Positions 29,910-39,380 of a stretch of 64,000 nt of DNA are shown piece by piece. Source of the stretch: Prochlorococcus sp. MIT 1314 (GTDB lineage Bacteria > Cyanobacteriota > Cyanobacteriia > PCC-6307 > Cyanobiaceae); the NCBI RefSeq assembly GCF_034093315.1, contig NZ_CP139300.1:1302001-1366000 (forward strand). The letters are read 5' to 3'. The position numbers and the translations under genes are program-made. The notes beneath the pieces are model-generated. The model saw only the letters and a program-made list of their open reading frames with translations. It was not told the origin of the DNA and ran no database searches. Numbering within the stretch: position 1 is the first letter of the stretch; every line of letters begins with the position of its first letter.

Positions 29910-31112
29910 TTATTTTTTAAATTTATAGTTTATTTTTTCTGTATTTATATTTTTATTATTAATAATCCACTTTTCCGGTTTTTCATGTTTAGGCCAGCTT
30001 TGAGAAAAATTTTTTAGTAAATTTAATGACTTTTCAATATTTTTATAATTTGTAAGTTCTCTAAATTCGACAATTATTTCAATTCTATTTCCCCATAATT
30101 TGTGGGGTACTTTTGAAATATTGAATTTATTAATTGGGATATTTTCTTTCATAATGAAATCATTTAATCTAGATTCAATTACTTCTGGGAAAACGATTTC
30201 TCCTCCTGAATTAAATGCGTTATCAATTCTTCCAATAAACTTTAAATATAAAGAATTTTTGATTTGATTAATTTCACCTAAATCGCTGGTTTGCCACCAC
30301 CCATCTTTATTTTTGAAACTTTCGGTTTTTGAAGAGTTTTTTATTTCGATTCCAATTCTGGCTGATTTTATTTCGATTAATCCTTTTTCATTAATTCTTA
30401 TTTTTGTATCAGATAGTATTTCGCCAACATTATCAAAACCCATTAAGAATTCTTTTGGTTTTAAACTCGTAACCATTGCTGCTGTTTCAGTTGCGCCGTA
30501 ACAAGGCGCTAATTTTATTTGTTCTTGAATACATTTTTCTGCAGTATCACGTGTAATTGAAGCTCCACCTACCCATATTAAATCAAAAATTTTTAGCCAA
30601 TTAACACCATCTTTCTCAGCTAAAAGTCTTTTTAATTGGGTAGGTACTAATGAAGTAATCAAGTGTTTTTTGTGTTTGTTAGAGTTAATTGTAAAAAGTA
30701 GAAGTTCTTTAGTATTTTTTATTAAAGAAGGAGAAATATTAATACAATCACACCCCCAACTTTGACTTCTAATAATTGGCATTAATCCACTTATATGGTT
30801 AACGGGTAAAGTGTTAAAAATTAAGCAGTTTTGTAATTCAAATCCTTGATCTTTTAGCCATTGGCCTGATGTGGCCGCAGATAATTTTAGATTATTTAAA
30901 TGGTGAATACATTTTCTAGGTTTGCTAATGCTCCCACTACTATTCAGGATAATTGCTGGCCCATTTGCATGAATTGGATCTAGTAAGTCATCGTTTTTAT
31001 GAAATTTATTTTTTATATAAATTATTTTATTTTCTCTAATTTTTTGAATAATTTTCTCTATAGATTGAGTCTCATTATTTTCAACTTCAATAATGTGAAT
31101 TTTATTTTTCAT
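29910..31112 (-). CDS. menE: o-Succinylbenzoate-CoA ligase
   Basis: Acyl-CoA synthetase of the ANL family that activates o-succinylbenzoate in phylloquinone synthesis. The P-loop-like LNSSGSISKPRKCIHH, the CYGATETAAMV signature and the hinge-side TSDLGEI are present. About 400 aa, somewhat short for ANL enzymes, as is common for MenE. I set the start at the ATG at 31110-31112, where it overlaps the menC stop in ATGA; an in-frame upstream start at 31124 would add four residues. Confidence 0.9.
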   Translation of the reverse strand: MKNKIHIIEVENNETQSIEKIIQKIRENKIIYIKNKFHKNDDLLDPIHANGPAIILNSSGSISKPRKCIHHLNNLKLSAATSGQWLKDQGFELQNCLIFNTLPVNHISGLMPIIRSQSWGCDCINISPSLIKNTKELLLFTINSNKHKKHLITSLVPTQLKRLLAEKDGVNWLKIFDLIWVGGASITRDTAEKCIQEQIKLAPCYGATETAAMVTSLKPKEFLMGFDNVGEILSDTKIRINEKGLIEIKSARIGIEIKNSSKTESFKNKDGWWQTSDLGEINQIKNSLYLKFIGRIDNAFNSGGEIVFPEVIESRLNDFIMKENIPINKFNISKVPHKLWGNRIEIIVEFRELTNYKNIEKSLNLLKNFSQSWPKHEKPEKWIINNKNINTEKINYKFKK

Positions 31113-32074
31113 AGTTGATCCCATATCTTTTCTGCTTCATCTGAAAATAGGAAGGAATTGGGGAATTTATTCATTGCTAAACCAGGAACTTTTGGTGTTG
31201 GTCCAAGTAACTGTAGAGATGATAAATGATAAAGCCACCTCCTTCCTATTCCAGTTTCAAATGAGGTACTTATAGATATTAAAGCTTTTTTATTTTCTAA
31301 GTCTCTTAAAAGCTTAACTGGATCCTTTTCTTGAGAAGGTCTACGAATTTGCCAACCCTTCCACTCATCAATCAAAGTTGGAAATTTTAAAAGTGATTCG
31401 TCTAAAGCTATTGGAATTTTTTTGTTTAGTTCTTTTAGTCCATCTATATCATCAACAGATAGAGGTTGCTCTAACCAATCTATATTTTTGTTGCCTTTTA
31501 AAATATCAGCCCATCTATTAGCTATCTCCCTTCCCCAAGAACCATTAGCATCTATTCTTAACTTAATATTATTATCTATTTGCCCTAAGATTTCTTTTAA
31601 AATCGCTTCTTCCTCATTGTTATTTTTTAAAGCCACTTTCCATTTTAGTGTTACTGATTTTCCAATATTAGATTGATTGTTTTTAATTTCATTTAGATCT
31701 GAAATTACATTATTAGGATTTAAAAGTATGGCTGATTTATCAATTTCATCAAAAAAATAGTTTTCTTTAAAAATTATTTTTTCATTTATTTCTGCTAAAG
31801 CTGAATTTATTGCAGATTGGATGCATGGGTGAAAAATATTTATTTGCTCAGATAAATTTAAAACTCCTACATATTTAGGAATTATATTTAATTGTTCTTC
31901 ACATTTTTTAAAGTCTTTTTTTAGTAGGGGTGAAACCTCACCAAATCCAATTTTTTTATCATTATTTGTTAATTTAATTATCCAACCCGATTTTGTAAGA
32001 TAAGTGGTTTGAGAATTTTCTACTTTTGCGGATAATTTAAAGCAAAAAGATTTTTTTTTAAATTTTAAATTCAT
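31109..32074 (-). CDS. menC: o-Succinylbenzoate synthase
   Basis: Enolase-superfamily dehydratase that converts SHCHC to o-succinylbenzoate. It has 321 aa. Catalytic features are visible: VTLKWKV with a barrel Lys, the metal ligand in LRIDANGSW, IDWLEQPLS and ALDESLLK. The ATG overlaps the menA stop (ATGA), so menA, menC and menE are translationally coupled. Confidence 0.92.
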   Translation of the reverse strand: MNLKFKKKSFCFKLSAKVENSQTTYLTKSGWIIKLTNNDKKIGFGEVSPLLKKDFKKCEEQLNIIPKYVGVLNLSEQINIFHPCIQSAINSALAEINEKIIFKENYFFDEIDKSAILLNPNNVISDLNEIKNNQSNIGKSVTLKWKVALKNNNEEEAILKEILGQIDNNIKLRIDANGSWGREIANRWADILKGNKNIDWLEQPLSVDDIDGLKELNKKIPIALDESLLKFPTLIDEWKGWQIRRPSQEKDPVKLLRDLENKKALISISTSFETGIGRRWLYHLSSLQLLGPTPKVPGLAMNKFPNSFLFSDEAEKIWDQL

Positions 32075-32988
32075 TTATTAATCAAGTAATTAAAGATTAA
32101 TCCTGAGATTAAGCCAACTCCATTAAGAGTTTGAAATTTTATTGCAATGAATTTGCAATTTTTTATTGCTGAAGGTTTGTTATATGAAGAGTTTAATAAT
32201 TTTATAAGTTTTATAGCTTGAGTAAAACTAATCAAATAAAGGACACAAAAAACTGGAATAAATCCTGTAATTATAGTGAAAAGTTGAAAAATATATATTG
32301 TAAAAATTATCCAAGGCACAAGTTGAGAACCTTTTTTTGCTCCTAAGCGAACTAAAGGTGAAGTTTTGCCATGCTTTTTATCTTCAATAATTTGATGAAA
32401 ATGAGAACAAAATAATACTAGAGTTGTCGCCAAAGAAGGTCCTGAACCTAGTAATAAAGATTCTTTCCAAGGAGTACCTAGGAAATAAATATTTGAGGGA
32501 TTTAAAGCAAGTAAGGCAGCAGAATAAGCAAAAGGTCCAAATGCAAGCCAGCATAATGGTTCACCTAAACCTTGATAGCCAAATCTAAAAGGAGGACCTT
32601 GATATAAATATCCTAAGAAGCAGCATCCTGCAACCAAAATCAAAATATTTATGCTTGTTGATAATGAAATAATTGAAATTATTAATAAACCAATAACTAA
32701 AGACGTATATGCAATAGATGAAATTATTTTTTTATTCTCTATAAGCTTTACTATTGAATGGAATTTAAATTCATCAATTCCGGTTTCTGCGTCAAATAAA
32801 TCATTAGTTAGATTTTCCCAAAGCAATATCAGAATTGCAGCTAACGTAAATGCAATTAAATTATATATTTTTACTTTTTCATATTGATTTAGTAGATAAG
32901 CCCCTGAAATAAAAACAGGAAGTATTGCAACAGAATAAAGAGGCCATTTTATTGCCTGTTTCCATAATTTTTTTTTATTTTCATCCAT
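32071..32988 (-). CDS. menA: 1,4-dihydroxy-2-naphthoate phytyltransferase
   Basis: Membrane prenyltransferase of 305 aa (UbiA family) that attaches the phytyl chain to DHNA for the phylloquinone of photosystem I. It has about nine hydrophobic segments. The polyprenyl-diphosphate motif NLTNDLFDAETGIDEF near residues 59-74 carries the DxxxD. ATG start. First gene of menA-C-E; divergent from menF across 101 nt. Confidence 0.92.
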   Translation of the reverse strand: MDENKKKLWKQAIKWPLYSVAILPVFISGAYLLNQYEKVKIYNLIAFTLAAILILLWENLTNDLFDAETGIDEFKFHSIVKLIENKKIISSIAYTSLVIGLLIISIISLSTSINILILVAGCCFLGYLYQGPPFRFGYQGLGEPLCWLAFGPFAYSAALLALNPSNIYFLGTPWKESLLLGSGPSLATTLVLFCSHFHQIIEDKKHGKTSPLVRLGAKKGSQLVPWIIFTIYIFQLFTIITGFIPVFCVLYLISFTQAIKLIKLLNSSYNKPSAIKNCKFIAIKFQTLNGVGLISGLIFNYLINK

Positions 32989-33020
32989 TCTTAATTAACA
33001 TACAAAATTTCATCATTATT

Positions 33021-33049
33021 AAATGTAGTTTATAAATTGAGTTACATTT
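33021..33049. repeat. 7-bp inverted repeat between menA and menF
   Basis: AAATGTA at 33021-33027 and TACATTT at 33043-33049 form a dyad with a 15-nt spacer in the divergent menA-menF space. It could be a shared regulatory site, but chance is possible in DNA this AT-rich. Confidence 0.3.
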
Positions 33050-33089
33050 TTTACTTTATTGCATGATTTTTAGTTATTTTCAATAAGTA

Positions 33090-34502
33090 ATGAAAAATGA
33101 TTTAAACTTTACAGATTTTTTAAAAGATGTATCTTTTACTTTCGACAAGAAAGTGGAACATTCTGGATTAGTAAGTATTTGTATTGAGATGCCGTGCATT
33201 GATTTATTTCAAGTATATGAATTGTTTATAAATAAATATCAGTTTTCTTCATTTTGGGAGGAATCAGATGGCATTTCATACATTGCTTTCGAGAAATGTA
33301 AATATGTTACTTTGGATGGCCCAAAAAGATTTGAGGTAGCAAATGAGTTTAATTCTGAGAATTTTAAAAATTTAATTAACTTAACTAATGAATCACATAA
33401 TTCTGCACTTTCAAAAATAATTTATTTATTTTCTTTTTCAGAAAATTTTAATAATAATAATTTATCTGCAGATGTGCCTAGTTTGGAAGCTATCTTACCA
33501 AAAATATTAATTATTAAAAAAGATAAGAATTGCTGGTTGAGAATCAATGGTCATGTTGAAGGTAAATCATCATTAAGAACATTAATTGAAGAAATATGGG
33601 CCATTAGAAATCAAGTTATTAATTCTGGCTCAGAATTAATAAAATCATCTAACTTAAAAACTAGTTTTGATTTTCCTATTATTGATGATTTCCTAAATTC
33701 CTTAGAAACTTCTAATACGAATTTGAAAAAAGTAGTAAATAGAGGAATTCAATTAATAGATAGAGGTATCCTTGAAAAGATAGTTTTAGCGAACAGGATT
33801 AAAATAAAACTTAAAAATAAATTAGATTTATTAGAAATTTTAAAAAGATTAAAAAAGAATCAACCAAATACATGCAGATATGTTTGGAAAAGGAATAGTA
33901 AGGATATTTTGTTTGGAGCATCTCCAGAAAAATTATTTTCTTTTAATAAACCTAATTTAACTTTGGACGCTCTTGCTGGAACTATCTCCACTAATTTAAA
34001 TTCCAAGAAACTCCTAAAAAGTACTAAAGACTTAAAGGAACATAATTATGTAATACAGTATTTAATTAAATGTTTAGAAGTTTTAGGAATAACAAACTTT
34101 AAAAAAAGTGATATCAAGATAAAGTCATTTGGAGATATTTCTCATTTGCAAACACTCATTTTCTCCAAAGTTGAAAATATATGTCCTTTTGAATTGCTTA
34201 AAAACCTTCATCCATCTCCTGCTGTTTGTGGATACCCCAAAAATGCAGCAATGGATTGGATAAATACTCTTGAGTCTTTTCCTAGAGGAAATTATGCTTC
34301 TCCAATGGGTTGGGTTGATGCATCAGGAAATGCTTCATTTCTTTTAGCAATAAGAGGCGCAAGATATATTGAAGGAAATATTGAATTTACTGCCGGTTCA
34401 GGTATAGTTTCAGGTTCTGTATTAGAGAAAGAAATAGATGAGATTAAATTAAAATTTGAATCTATAGTCAAACAAATATTTTCCGCTAAAAATCCTAGAT
34501 AA
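33090..34502 (+). CDS. menF: Isochorismate synthase
   Basis: Chorismate-binding enzyme that makes isochorismate, the first step towards phylloquinone. It has 470 aa. The C-terminal half shows the chorismate-binding core, with [40 protein letters not shown] and [11 protein letters not shown]. The N-terminal half is poorly conserved. Context (divergent from menA-C-E) favours MenF over salicylate or anthranilate synthases. The 3' end overlaps gshB by 8 nt. Confidence 0.92.
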   Translation: MKNDLNFTDFLKDVSFTFDKKVEHSGLVSICIEMPCIDLFQVYELFINKYQFSSFWEESDGISYIAFEKCKYVTLDGPKRFEVANEFNSENFKNLINLTNESHNSALSKIIYLFSFSENFNNNNLSADVPSLEAILPKILIIKKDKNCWLRINGHVEGKSSLRTLIEEIWAIRNQVINSGSELIKSSNLKTSFDFPIIDDFLNSLETSNTNLKKVVNRGIQLIDRGILEKIVLANRIKIKLKNKLDLLEILKRLKKNQPNTCRYVWKRNSKDILFGASPEKLFSFNKPNLTLDALAGTISTNLNSKKLLKSTKDLKEHNYVIQYLIKCLEVLGITNFKKSDIKIKSFGDISHLQTLIFSKVENICPFELLKNLHPSPAVCGYPKNAAMDWINTLESFPRGNYASPMGWVDASGNASFLLAIRGARYIEGNIEFTAGSGIVSGSVLEKEIDEIKLKFESIVKQIFSAKNPR

Positions 34503-35418
34503 TTTCTATTAATTTTTCAATAACTTCCTCCGAAACATTCTTATTGGATAAATTTTCTATTTCTCTTAAACCTGTCGGACTGGTCACATTAATCTCGCTA
34601 AGCATTCCATTTATTACATCAATACCTACAAAAAATAAACCTTCATTTTTGAAGTGTTGAGATAACTCTGAGCAGATATTTTTTTCTTTTTCTGTTAATA
34701 ATGTCGGTTCAGCCCTCCCTCCCATAGCTAAATTACTCCTAAAATCGCCTCCTTGAGGAATCCTATTTATAGATCCAATTGCTTCACCATTAACAATAAT
34801 TATTCTTTTATCGCCCTCTATGACTTCAGGAATAAATTTTTGCATCATAACGGGTAACTCTTCTTGAGAAGTGATTAATTCAATGATTGATTTAATTCCT
34901 GGAGAATTTTTATTTATCCTAATAACACCTTGACCACCTTTTCCTCCAAGAGGTTTTATGACTACTTCATTATTTATATTTGCAAAATTAATAAGATCTT
35001 TTACCTTACTCGCCACTATTGTAGGTGCCATTAAGTGGCTGTATCTCAAAGCACCTAGCTTTTCATTCCATGCTCTTAATGATGAAGGTTTGTTAATTAC
35101 TTTTACTCCTTTTCTTTCGGCAACTTCTAAAAGATGGGTTGCATATAAATAAGCCTCATTTACAGGAGGATCTTTTCTCATCCAAATGCAATTGAATTCG
35201 GCGAGACGTATGCAATCATTATTTTTGAAAGAAATCCACGGATTTACTTCAACTTTTACGGAAGATGCCCATACTTCGTCTCCTCTAGCTTCAAGGTCTT
35301 GAGGAGTACAACTCCAGATTTCAATATTTTTTTTTGATGATGCTTGCATTAAAGCAGCCGATGAATCTTTTAAGGGATTAATATTTTTTATTGGATCTAT
35401 TACGAATAGGAATTTCAT
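34495..35418 (-). CDS. gshB: Glutathione synthetase
   Basis: ATP-grasp ligase that adds glycine to gamma-glutamylcysteine. It has 307 aa. N-terminal [20 protein letters not shown] is GshB-like; the ATP-grasp core has [13 protein letters not shown] and the metal site near the C-terminus has [21 protein letters not shown] start. It lies 5 nt downstream of grxC, so glutathione synthesis and use are paired. Confidence 0.95.
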   Translation of the reverse strand: MKFLFVIDPIKNINPLKDSSAALMQASSKKNIEIWSCTPQDLEARGDEVWASSVKVEVNPWISFKNNDCIRLAEFNCIWMRKDPPVNEAYLYATHLLEVAERKGVKVINKPSSLRAWNEKLGALRYSHLMAPTIVASKVKDLINFANINNEVVIKPLGGKGGQGVIRINKNSPGIKSIIELITSQEELPVMMQKFIPEVIEGDKRIIIVNGEAIGSINRIPQGGDFRSNLAMGGRAEPTLLTEKEKNICSELSQHFKNEGLFFVGIDVINGMLSEINVTSPTGLREIENLSNKNVSEEVIEKLIEII

Positions 35419-35423
35419 AAGAT

Positions 35424-35678
35424 CTAATTTAATAATGCGTCTAATTTATTTTCATTTTCTAAGCTGTAGAGATCATCGCAGCCTCCGATACCCTCATTAT
35501 CTATAAATATTTGTGGTAATGTTCTTCTACCATCAGCTCTTTTAGTCATCAATTCTCTGGCATCTTCATCGCCATCTATTTTAATTTCTGTAAAGTTTAT
35601 ATTTTTTTTCTTGAGTAGAGATTTTGCACGAATACAGAATGGGCAATATTGCCAAGTATAAATTTCAACTTTGGACAT
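35424..35678 (-). CDS. grxC: Glutaredoxin 3 type
   Basis: Dithiol glutaredoxin of 84 aa with active site CPFC near residues 12-15 and the GSH-binding TLPQIFID and GGCDDL segments. It reduces protein disulfides with glutathione. ATG start. Divergent from prfB, 76 nt apart; directly upstream of gshB. Confidence 0.95.
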   Translation of the reverse strand: MSKVEIYTWQYCPFCIRAKSLLKKKNINFTEIKIDGDEDARELMTKRADGRRTLPQIFIDNEGIGGCDDLYSLENENKLDALLN

Positions 35679-35754
35679 TTTTTTAAAATAATACTTAGTT
35701 TATACTATTAAACAAAAGTGCTTGTTAGATTATAAATAACGATTAAATTCTATT

Positions 35755-36877
35755 TTGATAGATATTACAGATTTCAAAAAAGATCTTTCGGAACTAACAG
35801 AGCGCCTGGGTAATGCTCAGGATTGTCTTTGACGTTCCAAGATTAAAAGCGAAAAGGAGAGAATTAGAGCAATTTTCTGCTCAGCCTGAATTTTGGGAGA
35901 ATCAAGAAGAAGCGAAAAAGCAAATGTTAATTCTTGATGATGTCAAAGCACAACTCGAATTGTTAGATAAATGGAAAACTTTTATTTCTGACGCTAATGC
36001 CTCTCTTGAGCTTTATTCTTTAGAACCTGAAGAGGAAATGATTTTGGAATCTCAGCATGGCTTAAAGAAACTAAGAGAGAATTTAGATAAATGGGAATTT
36101 GAAAGATTGTTATGTGGTGAATACGATAAGGAAGGAGCAGTAGTTTCTATTAACGCAGGGGCGGGTGGAACAGATGCGCAGGATTGGGTAGAGATATTAT
36201 TGAGAATGTATTCAAGATGGGCCGATAATAATCAAATGAACCTTTCAATCAACGAATTATCTCAAGGAGAAGAAGCAGGTATTAAAAGTGTAACTTTTGA
36301 AATTGATGGAAAATATGCATATGGTTATCTTCAACATGAAAAAGGAACTCATAGATTAGTAAGAATTTCGCCTTTCAATGCTAATGGCAAAAGACAAACC
36401 AGCTTTGCTGGGGTTGAGGTTATGCCAAAATTAGATGAAAATATTTCCCTTGATATACCTGAAAAAGATTTAGAAATTACAACAAGTAGATCCGGTGGAG
36501 CTGGAGGACAAAATGTTAATAAAGTAGAAACAGCAGTAAGAATTGTTCATTTGCCTTCAGGGATTTCAGTAAGATGCACCCAAGAAAGATCTCAATTACA
36601 AAATAAAGAAAAAGCTATGTTAATTCTTAAGTCTAAACTACTAGTGATTGCTAAAGAACAACGAGCTGCAGAAGTCGCTGATATTAAAGGTGATATTGTT
36701 GAAGCTGCATGGGGCAATCAAATAAGAAATTATGTTTTCCATCCCTATCAAATGGTAAAAGATCTTAGGACTATGCAGGAGACTAACGACCTAGATAGTG
36801 TTTTAGATGGTGGACTTGAACCATTTATTCATGAATTATTACGCATGAATATTTCTTCTAACGAATCTATTGAATAA
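35755..36877 (+). CDS. prfB: Peptide chain release factor 2 with programmed +1 frameshift
   Basis: RF2 recognises UGA and UAA stop codons. A 25-codon first ORF starts at TTG 35755 and ends at an in-frame TGA (35830-35832) in the context CTTTGAC. A +1 shift at CTT leads into GAC (35831) and the long ORF, giving about 373 aa. This is the classic RF2 autoregulation site, with a weak SD-like AGGA (35819-35822) upstream. SPF (codon recognition) and the catalytic GGQ in [12 protein letters not shown] are present. The next gene begins 3 nt after its stop. An annotation starting at 35813 would be an artefact. Confidence 0.93.
35827..35833 (+). promoter_or_regulatory. RF2 recoding site CTTTGAC
   Basis: CTT is the slippery codon, TGA at 35830-35832 the stop and C the following base, the same heptamer as in E. 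coli prfB. An AGGA lies 4 nt upstream. When RF2 is scarce the ribosome pauses at the TGA and slips to +1. Shown directly by the two ORFs joining only with this shift. Confidence 0.9.
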
Positions 36878-36880
36878 CTA

Positions 36881-37063
36881 ATGGAAAATAAAAACGAAAA
36901 TTTAGAAAAAAAAGTTGCTCCTCCAAGCTTTATAAAGCTTGCTATGAGAAATATGGTAAGGAAGGGTTCAAAAAGTATTTCTCATTTCACAATAACCTTT
37001 TTAGTTTTAATTGGAATTTTAATACTTGTGGCCACAATAGGTAAGCCCAATATTCCTGTATAA
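36881..37063 (+). CDS. DUF3285-like small membrane protein (60 aa)
   Basis: Conserved cyanobacterial small protein, function unknown. The first 20 residues are charged, followed by PPSFIKLAMRNMVRKGSKS (amphipathic, basic) and one hydrophobic helix at about 36-53. ATG start. It sits in a tight unit, 3 nt after prfB and 6 nt before ybeY, which suggests a link to translation or ribosome biogenesis, but this is context only. Confidence 0.78.
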   Translation: MENKNENLEKKVAPPSFIKLAMRNMVRKGSKSISHFTITFLVLIGILILVATIGKPNIPV

Positions 37064-37069
37064 GAATCT

Positions 37070-37609
37070 ATGAAAGAAAAAATTATTTCTGAAATAGATT
37101 TAGATTTGGTTTTTCAATGTAATGATTTTTCTCAATATTCAAATAAGTTAAAAGATACTAAAAGTAATCTTATTTTTGAATCTATTTTTTGGGAGAAAGT
37201 TTTTTTATCTTGGATAAATACAATATTAAAAAAAGATGATTATGAATTGCCGAATTTTATTTTTGAAAAAAAATCTTTTTCATTAGGCTTTCAGATAATA
37301 TCTAATCAAGAAATTGCTTCTATGAACCAGAAGTGGATGCAAAAAAATGGTCCAACTGATGTTCTATCTTTCCCAATCATTTTTGATGAATCTCTAAATA
37401 ATTTAGAACATGTAGAGTTGGGAGATATACTTGTATCATTTGAGATGGCACTTGAGCAATCTTATGAATATAAACATTCAATCTATAGAGAGATGCTCTG
37501 GTTAGCTAGTCATGGATTTTTACATCTTTTGGGATGGGAACATAATAATGATCTTGATTTGGAAAATATGTTAAATTTTCAGGAATATTTAATTACTCGA
37601 TTAGATTAA
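37070..37609 (+). CDS. ybeY: Endoribonuclease YbeY (16S rRNA maturation)
   Basis: Metal-dependent endoribonuclease for 16S rRNA 3' processing and ribosome quality control. The H-x3-H-x5-H zinc motif is complete: His148, His152 and His158. GPTDVLSFP (94-102) is the second family signature. It is 179 aa with a somewhat longer N-terminus than usual. ATG start; neighbours are prfB and dgkA. Confidence 0.94.
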   Translation: MKEKIISEIDLDLVFQCNDFSQYSNKLKDTKSNLIFESIFWEKVFLSWINTILKKDDYELPNFIFEKKSFSLGFQIISNQEIASMNQKWMQKNGPTDVLSFPIIFDESLNNLEHVELGDILVSFEMALEQSYEYKHSIYREMLWLASHGFLHLLGWEHNNDLDLENMLNFQEYLITRLD

Positions 37610-37615
37610 TAATCT

Positions 37616-38026
37616 ATGGAAAAAAAAATAAACTCTTTAGATAATAGAAAAGAATCATACAAAACTTCTAGTAATGTATTAATAAGTTTTAAGTATGCTT
37701 TCAGTGGAATTATTTACGTATTAAAAACTTCAAGAAATTTTAAAATTCAATTAATTTTTGCAGTTACAAGTTTAATGATTGGTTTATTACTGCAAATTAG
37801 TTTAAGTAATTATTTAATTTTGATTGCCACAATTATGTCTGTTTTAATATTAGAAATTTTAAACACATCTATTGAATCAATAGTTGATTTAGTAGTAAAA
37901 AAAGAATTTAGTGGTTTGGCTAAAATATCAAAAGATACTTCTGCAGGAGCAGTATTATTAGCTTCCATTAATTCTGTTATTATTGCTGTATATATCTTTG
38001 TACCTAAAATTAAGTTGTTATCTTAA
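37616..38026 (+). CDS. dgkA: Diacylglycerol/undecaprenol kinase family
   Basis: Small three-helix membrane kinase of 136 aa. The active-site helix has EILNTSIESIVDLV and the second motif is KDTSAGAVLLASI, both close to DgkA/UdpK. The substrate could be diacylglycerol or undecaprenol. ATG start. It follows ybeY after 6 nt. Confidence 0.88.
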   Translation: MEKKINSLDNRKESYKTSSNVLISFKYAFSGIIYVLKTSRNFKIQLIFAVTSLMIGLLLQISLSNYLILIATIMSVLILEILNTSIESIVDLVVKKEFSGLAKISKDTSAGAVLLASINSVIIAVYIFVPKIKLLS

Positions 38027-38038
38027 ATCCATATAAAT

Positions 38039-38635
38039 ATGTTTCTTGTTATAGATAATTACGATAGTTTTACTTATAACCTTGTTCAATATTTAGGAGA
38101 ACTTTCTGTTGAGCATGAAATAAGTAAAGAATTAATAGTTAAAAGAAATGATGAAATTACTTTAGAAGAAATTATCAAACTAAATCCTAGCGGCATCCTA
38201 TTATCTCCAGGCCCAGGGAATCCAGATCAATCTGGAATTTGTCTGCCAATACTAAGAAAATTATCTAAAAATATTCCGACATTAGGAGTTTGTTTAGGGC
38301 ATCAAGCTTTGGCTCAAGCTTTTGGAGGTAAGGTTATAGTTGGGAAAGAACTTATGCATGGTAAGACATCCAAAATATTTCATAATCAAAAAGGATTATT
38401 TAAAGGTATCGAGACTCCATTCGTGGCGACTCGATATCATAGTCTTATAGTTGATTCCGGTTCTTTACCCTCTTGTTTCGAGATAACTGCAACTTTAGAA
38501 GACTCAACTATTATGGCTATCTCTCATAAAGAATATAAACATTTACATGGGGTACAGTTCCATCCTGAAAGTGTCTTGACACAATTTGGTCATAAATTAC
38601 TTAGTAATTTTCTAAAAATGGCTCAACAAAAGTAA
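38039..38635 (+). CDS. trpG: Anthranilate/aminodeoxychorismate synthase glutaminase subunit
   Basis: Class I glutamine amidotransferase of 198 aa that gives ammonia to anthranilate synthase (TrpE) and possibly to PabB. Catalytic Cys85 in GVCLGHQ, and the His/Glu pair in QFHPES near 174-178. NYDSFTYNLVQYLGEL is the typical N-terminus. A dual TrpG/PabA role is likely but not proven. ATG start. Confidence 0.93.
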   Translation: MFLVIDNYDSFTYNLVQYLGELSVEHEISKELIVKRNDEITLEEIIKLNPSGILLSPGPGNPDQSGICLPILRKLSKNIPTLGVCLGHQALAQAFGGKVIVGKELMHGKTSKIFHNQKGLFKGIETPFVATRYHSLIVDSGSLPSCFEITATLEDSTIMAISHKEYKHLHGVQFHPESVLTQFGHKLLSNFLKMAQQK

Positions 38636-38654
38636 AATAAAAAAAAATTATATT

Positions 38655-39380
38655 ATGATTTCTAAAATAAAAAACTTTTTCTTTTTTATATTACTTAGCT
38701 CTTTTTTACCTAGCTCATTATTGGCAAGGAATTTAGTAATAAAAAGTTTGGGACATAGTAGTTTTTTAATTAATAGTGCAGAAAAATCGATCCTTATAAA
38801 TCCCTTTAAAGCAATAGGTTGTGCAAGTAATTTAAAGGAGCCAAATGAAGTTAACGTAGATTTTATTTTGGCTAGTTCTAGGCTTCCAGATGAGGGATAT
38901 AACCCAAATGATCAATTAATGTTTGTTGAGCCTGGAATCTATCAATTTGAGGATATTTTATTAAATGGAATTTCTGTTCCACATGACAGAGTAGATGGAA
39001 GAAGATTTGGGATGGCAACTGTTTGGAGTTGGGAGCAGAATGATCTTAAAATTGTTCATATGGGAGGTGCAGCTGGTGATATTGATATTAATAGTCAAAT
39101 TATTTTGTCTCGACCAGATATTTTATTTATTTCAATTGGAGGAGGCATAAAATCTTATGATGGAGAAGAAGCCTCAAGAATCGTTAAGATCTTAAAACCT
39201 AATGTAGTTATTCCAGTTCACTTTGCAAGGGGTAAAACAATTAATAAAGACTGTGATTTCTCAAATGCTGATTTATTTATAGAAAATATGAAAGATTTTA
39301 AAGTAAAATATATTGGAAAAGATTTTCAAATAAAACCTAAAAGAATCGATCAAAATACAATTTATATTTTCGGTAATTAA
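38655..39380 (+). CDS. Secreted MBL-fold-like protein with degenerate metal motif
   Basis: A 241-aa protein related to UlaG-like metallo-beta-lactamase-fold hydrolases (COG2220), with an N-terminal signal peptide (about residues 1-24, ending LLARN). GHSSFLI starts the fold. The HxHxDH zinc motif should follow VDFIL, but the sequence there is ASSRLPDEG, with no His. Later positions (IVHMGGAAGDI, VIPVHFARG) keep parts of the frame. It may not hydrolyse through two zinc ions. Its 3' end overlaps hisC by 4 nt. Confidence 0.75.
   Translation: MISKIKNFFFFILLSSFLPSSLLARNLVIKSLGHSSFLINSAEKSILINPFKAIGCASNLKEPNEVNVDFILASSRLPDEGYNPNDQLMFVEPGIYQFEDILLNGISVPHDRVDGRRFGMATVWSWEQNDLKIVHMGGAAGDIDINSQIILSRPDILFISIGGGIKSYDGEEASRIVKILKPNVVIPVHFARGKTINKDCDFSNADLFIENMKDFKVKYIGKDFQIKPKRIDQNTIYIFGN

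Noticed and set aside
33021-33049. NtcA box between menA and menF
   Set aside because: The half-sites GTA and TAC are 15 nt apart, not the 8 nt NtcA needs.
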